Source: Heterocephalus glaber (taxonomy: Eukaryota > Chordata > Mammalia > Rodentia > Bathyergidae). Taken from it: DNA of 64,000 bases. Positions 59,738 to 64,000 of the stretch are shown here, piece by piece (position 1 is the first letter of the stretch; each line of letters starts with the position of its first letter). Made by a program: the position numbers and the translations under genes. The stretch is taken from contig NW_004624742.1 in the NCBI RefSeq assembly GCF_000247695.1, positions 9,432,706-9,496,705 of the forward strand, given 5' to 3'. The notes under the pieces were generated by a model. The model was not told the origin of the DNA and did not search any database. It saw nothing but the letters and a program-made list of their open reading frames with translations.

Positions 59738-59870
59738 CCCTGCAGGATGGGGAGATCTGAATTGTGTTTCTAGTTCTGTGTACTTCCCTCCTCTGTAAAG
59801 AGGGAGGAGTAGATTAACTTAACTCCATGGATTTCTGAACACTTTACATACTGTAGATGAAGTAACAGGA
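59738..59870 (+). mobile_element. Possible MIR fragment
   Basis: 'ctgaattgtgtttctag', 'ttctgtgtacttccctc' and 'ctctgtaaagagggaggag' loosely fit forward MIR. Confidence 0.35.
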
Positions 59871-61799
59871 CCTAAGGGATAGTATAGAACATAAGATTCT
59901 CTCCCAAAGTGTAAGAACCTTAGATGAGCCATCAGGGGAGTGTTAGATGAATGGCTTCTTCTTCCTTTTTGCTTTATTTTTAAAAAAAATTTTAAGTTTC
60001 ATATCAAAAAGAGGATCCAATCTAGATCTTTTGTTTTTCTTCCACTCCTTGCAAAATGTAAAACTCTGATCATCACAGTGAGGGATGATAATGCAACAAT
60101 ACTCTATATGACTCATAAATATAATTTAGTTTGGAAATGTCATATGATAATCCCACATAAAACCCTATTCATCAAAGGCCTGAGCTGTCAGGTCATAATG
60201 GTGCTTTGATTATTTTACACATTATTTACACAAGGAAGAGCCAAAAGGCATATTCTACACATGATTTAAGAAAGAAAGAGTTCTTTAAAATTCAGGGTTT
60301 ATCCTTTTCACAAATATTGTTAATTCTGAAAATGTGTGGATATGTTAAATTGGATAAGACATGGTAAACATACTCACAAATTATATACATATGTGCATAT
60401 AGACATGTAAATACATGTATGCATACGTACATAATAATTGAATGTGAGAGAAAAACTCTGATGTTATCTAAGTGCAAGAAATATGAACAAAATAAAATAC
60501 ATAGTGGTCACTATGAGTGGTAGTGTTGTAGTCACAGAAACTGTTCAGCAACTGAAGTTGACAACTACAAGCTGATGTGACACTTGCTTCAATCACCCCA
60601 GAGGATTGAGGCCAGGAGCCAAGAAAGAAGAGAACAGAGTATAGAGATTCTTGGATAAGCTTGAGGTAAGGTTGACAGTCTCTCCTGCCATCTAGGAAGG
60701 GTATCTCTCAACAGGGAAATACCGACAGTACTCCCTGGTGAAGAAACATGTGGATGTGCTCCAAGCACAGACAGACATACACACAGCCCCTCAACAATGG
60801 CAGTACCGGAGTCCTCCTGGGGCAAGGTGAGTCCAGGAGAGTGAGGAAGACAATGGAGCTGATCTCTGGTATGCTCCATCTATGTGCGTTTAACACATTA
60901 GTCCAACATGCCATTGGTAATTCTTTTGAGACACAGATAGGAAAAAGGAGCACGTGTGGAAAGACATGAAAATATCTTGAATCCCATAAATTAAAACTGT
61001 AAAACAAAATAGAACAACTACTTTCCATTGCTTTTAGTTATTTTCTTTGCATCTTCTTTTCCTCCTTAGTCACTTCTGTGTAGTCTGATCTTTCTCTGAT
61101 CTTACTTTCAGGTGGAGGTCAGAATCACCTTGTCCTTGGGTCATACTATCCTGGGCTAATAAAACATCCTGTACCTTGTAACTAGTTTTACAGTGGTCCA
61201 ATTGTTCAGGATATTTCTGCCCCCCATAGAAGATAAACTGCAATATGAGATTTACTTGTCAAGGAGAAACTTTAAAAAGTTCTATTAGAAAGAGCCAATA
61301 AACAATATTTTTCATCCTACTCAGACCATTACCACTGGGAGAAGCAAGGCTAAATCAAATATCCAAACAAGATATAGAATAAAATTAACATTTTCCTAAG
61401 ATTTGCCTCCAAAATACTAAAAAGAAAACTGCAAAATAGATTTTAGTAAATGAGCTACAAAATACTTTCATGATGTGATATTATACCAACTTAATTATTT
61501 GTTAAATGTAGTATCCATTAAAACTTCACTGCATTTGAAAATAATTTGTAAGTTCTTTTTTCTCAGTTTGTTAAATTTTCAACTATGCATGATGATTCCT
61601 GAGACCTCACAACAAATTCTGAATGAAATGAATCACTTGTAGCCAAACAATTTCAGAAGCAAATTTACAGGTATTGTTTCCAAAAGCAAATGCCAATATT
61701 AGGTTTAATATGAGTCACAAGTATACTTTTAAAAAATGTTATGCTGTAGGGCTAGGCCACTAAGTATAAGAGGCTCTAAGATCAGTGGGGATCTGCAAA
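59871..61799. other. Unique sequence, GC-richer patch at 60590-60960
   Basis: No repeat family recognised. The GC-richer patch has overlapping frames on both strands (about 73-106 residues) with no motif. It could be an unrecognised old LTR or an exon; nothing decides. Confidence 0.35.
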
Positions 61800-61832
61800 A
61801 AAAAAGAAGAAGAAGAAAAAAGAAAAAGAAAA
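61799..61832. repeat. A-rich (GAA) tail-like repeat
   Basis: An A-run followed by GAA units. The 50 bp before it ('agggctaggccactaag') may be a decayed SINE body, but this is not clear. Confidence 0.6.
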
Positions 61833-61895
61833 TTCGGAATAAAGAGTCAACTGTTTGAAAAGTGGCTTCATTGAAGGGGCTGATGTTTTAAGAGA

Positions 61896-62270
61896 CTATT
61901 TCTGGAAGAATTCTCTCAAGGTGACAAAGCAGCATTCTTTATTCTCAAGCACTCTCAACTGAGGGCACCAAGCTGGTCTTGAATGTCTGGGGTGATGGTG
62001 GATGATTATCTGAAGGCCTTGCGGCAGGACAGCTCTCCCTGCTGGCTTGAAACAGCTCTCAGACACCCGCACTACCTGGAATACAGTTGTTAAGGATAAT
62101 GATGCACTAGACGCCTGTGTGCGTTGGCTTTCTAGACTCTTCACGTGAGCTTTTGTAAGCTTGCTCCACTTTCGCAGAAAACTGTTCAGCTGAATTTTTC
62201 TCTTACACTGTCTTGTGTCTTGATAGAAACGAAACACTGCTTTTTCTTTTCCCTGGGGCACGTCAGCCAC
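61896..62270 (-). other. 124-residue open frame, uncertain
   Basis: The longest gap-free minus-strand frame in a slightly GC-richer patch. No signal peptide, membrane segment or motif is recognised. Ends fall in AT-rich DNA and no splice or polyadenylation context is clear. Probably chance, possibly a noncoding exon. Confidence 0.12.
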
Positions 62271-62765
62271 ATTAAGATTTCCTCAATCAACACCAGACCT
62301 TTTCCTGGAGGAACTCCTCCCATGGCACGATTTATTTATTTATTTTTCTATTCTTTTGGGTTCCATCCTTACCCTAATAATATTGATAAATTAAGGAGTT
62401 GGCTAACATTCATTTACCACAGACTAATGAAAGAAAAGAATATAGTGCTTCCAAGCTACAGAAATAGTAAGCACTTTCATCCTGACCCAGAAAGCTAAGT
62501 CAGGCTCATACTATTTTTTAACACTTTGAGGAACCACACAGTTGGCTCCTGTTAAACTGGATTTTTCTGAATTGTGTTATATGCTGGGGTGGGACTTTTT
62601 TCCTGAGTTGTACCAAGTGGATAATTATAATTCACATTATGGCTGTTTTGAAGAACATAACACACTTCTACTTTCTCCCCTCTCCCCTCCCTTCCCATGG
62701 CTCCATTCTTTTTCTAGCCAATCTTGCCTCCTCTTTTGATTTGCTTTTGGGCAAACTTCTGATAG

Positions 62766-62801
<36 letters not shown>

Positions 62802-63312
62802 CTGTCTACTTTCTTCTAGAAAAGACTCATTCTTATAAAAATCATGATAGTTTGACAGGCTGAGGGCAATTACCTGATCAATATCAGTCAGAATGAGAAG
62901 CCCATGATGGATGCCTCTTTGGATTGAAAGAAAAACAGCAGAGACATATTAAATTAAGCTAGTCTCATTTGGTCCATCACTAGAAGATACCGAAGCAAGG
63001 AAATTTGGCCTTTAAAACAATCAGGAGACTGTCTGCATTATTCTGGCATTAAGAAAGGTCTCAGGGTAATTAGAGAATTGTAATAATTGCTAGTTTTGCA
63101 CCAAATGATTTTTCTCAAGTCTTTTTGGATCTAAAACTACAAATTAAAAAAATTAGTGAGCCTGCTTCCTCAGTTCCTATAGAGTAGGAGGGGGTATTCC
63201 ATGCGGCAAGGGAGAATAAGACAAAATGGGCAATAAGGCCAGTGTATAGACACCATAGATCTTAACCCACTCTTTTTAACTTGGCAGACTAATAAACATT
63301 TTCATTATACTT
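62271..63312. other. Unique sequence with microsatellites
   Basis: (ATTT)n at about 62329-62345 and (TC)n at 62769-62797. No repeat family or gene recognised. Confidence 0.42.
62769..62797. repeat. (TC)n microsatellite
   Basis: About fourteen uninterrupted TC units. Confidence 0.96.
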
Positions 63313-63528
63313 TTAGTTTGATACTTCTTCTAAAGCTAAACAGTAAATCTCTTTAGTTATGTTGTCATTGGCTGTTACCATAGCTAACACAGCAATAGAT
63401 TTCAGGTATTTAGCCATCATTTCTTCTCGTTGGCTCAAACCATCACAATTAACAACATGCACATGCAGAGGAATTCCCATACCCTCAAGCCCAGATCTAA
63501 TCACCCTACAAAAGTGATCTCCTGCCAT
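63313..63528 (-). other. 71-residue protein-like open frame, possible retrocopy fragment
   Basis: The frame has a balanced composition (GLEGMGIPLHVHVVNCDG, MMAKYLKSIAVLAM) unlike the S/F/L-rich chance frames elsewhere. A stop lies four codons before the ATG. No poly(A) follows the stop closely. I do not recognise the family. It could be a decayed processed copy or a transposon-derived fragment. Confidence 0.2.
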
Positions 63529-63702
63529 TAACTGCTCCTAACAGTACTTGGGCAGATATAATTATTTTTACTTAAATCATCTTCCTTTGTCAATTACAAT
63601 ATCTTAAGGCATGTTACTCCACTTTTTCTTCTTCAAATCGGAAACTCTGTACAAATGAATCCAGAGTCAGAGAGAGCCTTAAGAAACTGACTTTCCATTT
63701 AG

Positions 63703-63844
63703 CATCCTCAAACTGTAGATGCATAAAAATTACCTGTGCAGAATAATCCAGTATGCTGACTTAGGGTCCAGGTATCTGCGTTTTTCCGAGTGCCCTCAGG
63801 TGACTCTTGCTGGTGGTCCACAGACTGCATATTGAGAGACCCTA
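63703..63844. mobile_element. hAT-Charlie element (MER20/MER5-like)
   Basis: 'cctcaaactgtagatgc', 'aaaattacctgtgcag', 'ccctcaggtgactcttgc', 'ctggtggtccacagac' and 'ttgagagacc' match this mammal-wide element nearly end to end, including the inner inverted terminal parts (ctcaaac...ttgag). Its right end is cut by the LTR that starts at 63845. Confidence 0.72.
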
Positions 63845-64000
63845 TGTCCCGGCCCGCGGGTAAGTCAACGGAGACCCTAGAGGGGGAGCGAGGATGAGAG
63901 GGGACAGGGGACACGAGAGATGGAGACAAGACAGGTTTCTGATCAAGTCTCGTTTATTGCGGAAGCTGCTACAACATATATACCGTAGGGCGAGAGGGGA
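63845..64000 (-). mobile_element. ERV LTR (class II/ERVK-like), running off the right edge
   Basis: Read on the minus strand: a TATA-like 'tatatatg' (63977-63984 region), then an AATAAA polyadenylation signal (63953-63958), then U5 ending in 'ccgggaca' at 63845. It is GC-rich with many CpG pairs, unlike the flanks, so it looks young. Left of its end is ordinary hAT DNA, so this is the 3' end of a solo LTR or of a minus-oriented provirus lying beyond the window. Class is inferred from the short TATA-to-polyA layout. Confidence 0.65.
63953..63958 (-). terminator. LTR polyadenylation signal AATAAA
   Basis: Seen as 'tttatt' on the plus strand, about 20 bp downstream (minus strand) of the TATA-like motif, as in short-R retroviral LTRs. 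Confidence 0.55.

Overview
This window looks like nuclear DNA from a placental mammal, most likely a rodent. The evidence is the repeat content: 7SL-derived B1 and composite B4 elements; many short tRNA-derived ID-type SINEs with the core 'tagctcagtggttc' and 'gttcgatccctggtacc'; 5'-truncated L1 copies sharing one 3' UTR type; ERVL-MaLR LTRs; and ancient mammal-wide MIR, L2 and hAT relics. The ID subtype is not the mouse, rat or geomyoid form I know. A castorimorph such as beaver is my best guess, but this is only an inference. Nothing bacterial, phage, plasmid or CRISPR-like is present.

I find no gene I can support. Every ORF is short, most are rich in F, S and L as expected from AT-rich noncoding DNA, and none matches a host protein I recognise. 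The only recognisable protein-derived sequences are broken LINE relics: L1 ORF2 fragments on the minus strand at about 7.9-8.0 kb and 23.1-23.7 kb, and an L2 reverse-transcriptase scrap near 8.48 kb. The window is best read as a gene desert or a large intron.

Layout. 0-5.5 kb: L1 and L2 scraps, a young ID SINE, a long repeat-free AT-rich block (3.5-4.7 kb) that may be conserved noncoding DNA, then a MIR. 6.9-11.1 kb: a repeat cluster with two IDs, an L1 broken by a 690-base gap, L2, B1 and two MaLR LTRs. 11-22 kb: mostly unique sequence with scattered MIR and L2, plus a B1/ID pair at 20 kb. 22.5-26.6 kb: a 1.3-kb L1, an MLT1-like LTR, and an old L1 interrupted by a B4. 29.4-31.7 kb: a dense run of ancient elements (two MIRs, a long L2, two hAT elements, a MIR). 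32.9-33.7 kb: a pyrimidine-rich satellite with a 100-base gap, then L2. 35-45 kb: a MaLR LTR, L2, and several ID, B1, L1 and B4 insertions, two of them with perfect 16-bp target duplications. 45-63.7 kb: mostly unique AT-rich sequence with a few MIRs; 57.6-58.0 kb is rich in ATTA-type motifs and may be regulatory. 63.7-64.0 kb: a MER20-type hAT element interrupted by an ERV LTR that runs off the right edge.

The parts do not form a pathway. They record successive insertions: MIR, L2, hAT and MLT1 first, then MaLR and B1/B4, then L1 and ID, with the edge LTR apparently recent. I did not find an undescribed biological system. The best leads are an ID SINE that appears to have carried along 30 nt of 3' flanking DNA, the young ID insertions, the edge LTR, and two or three repeat-free blocks that could be conserved regulatory elements.
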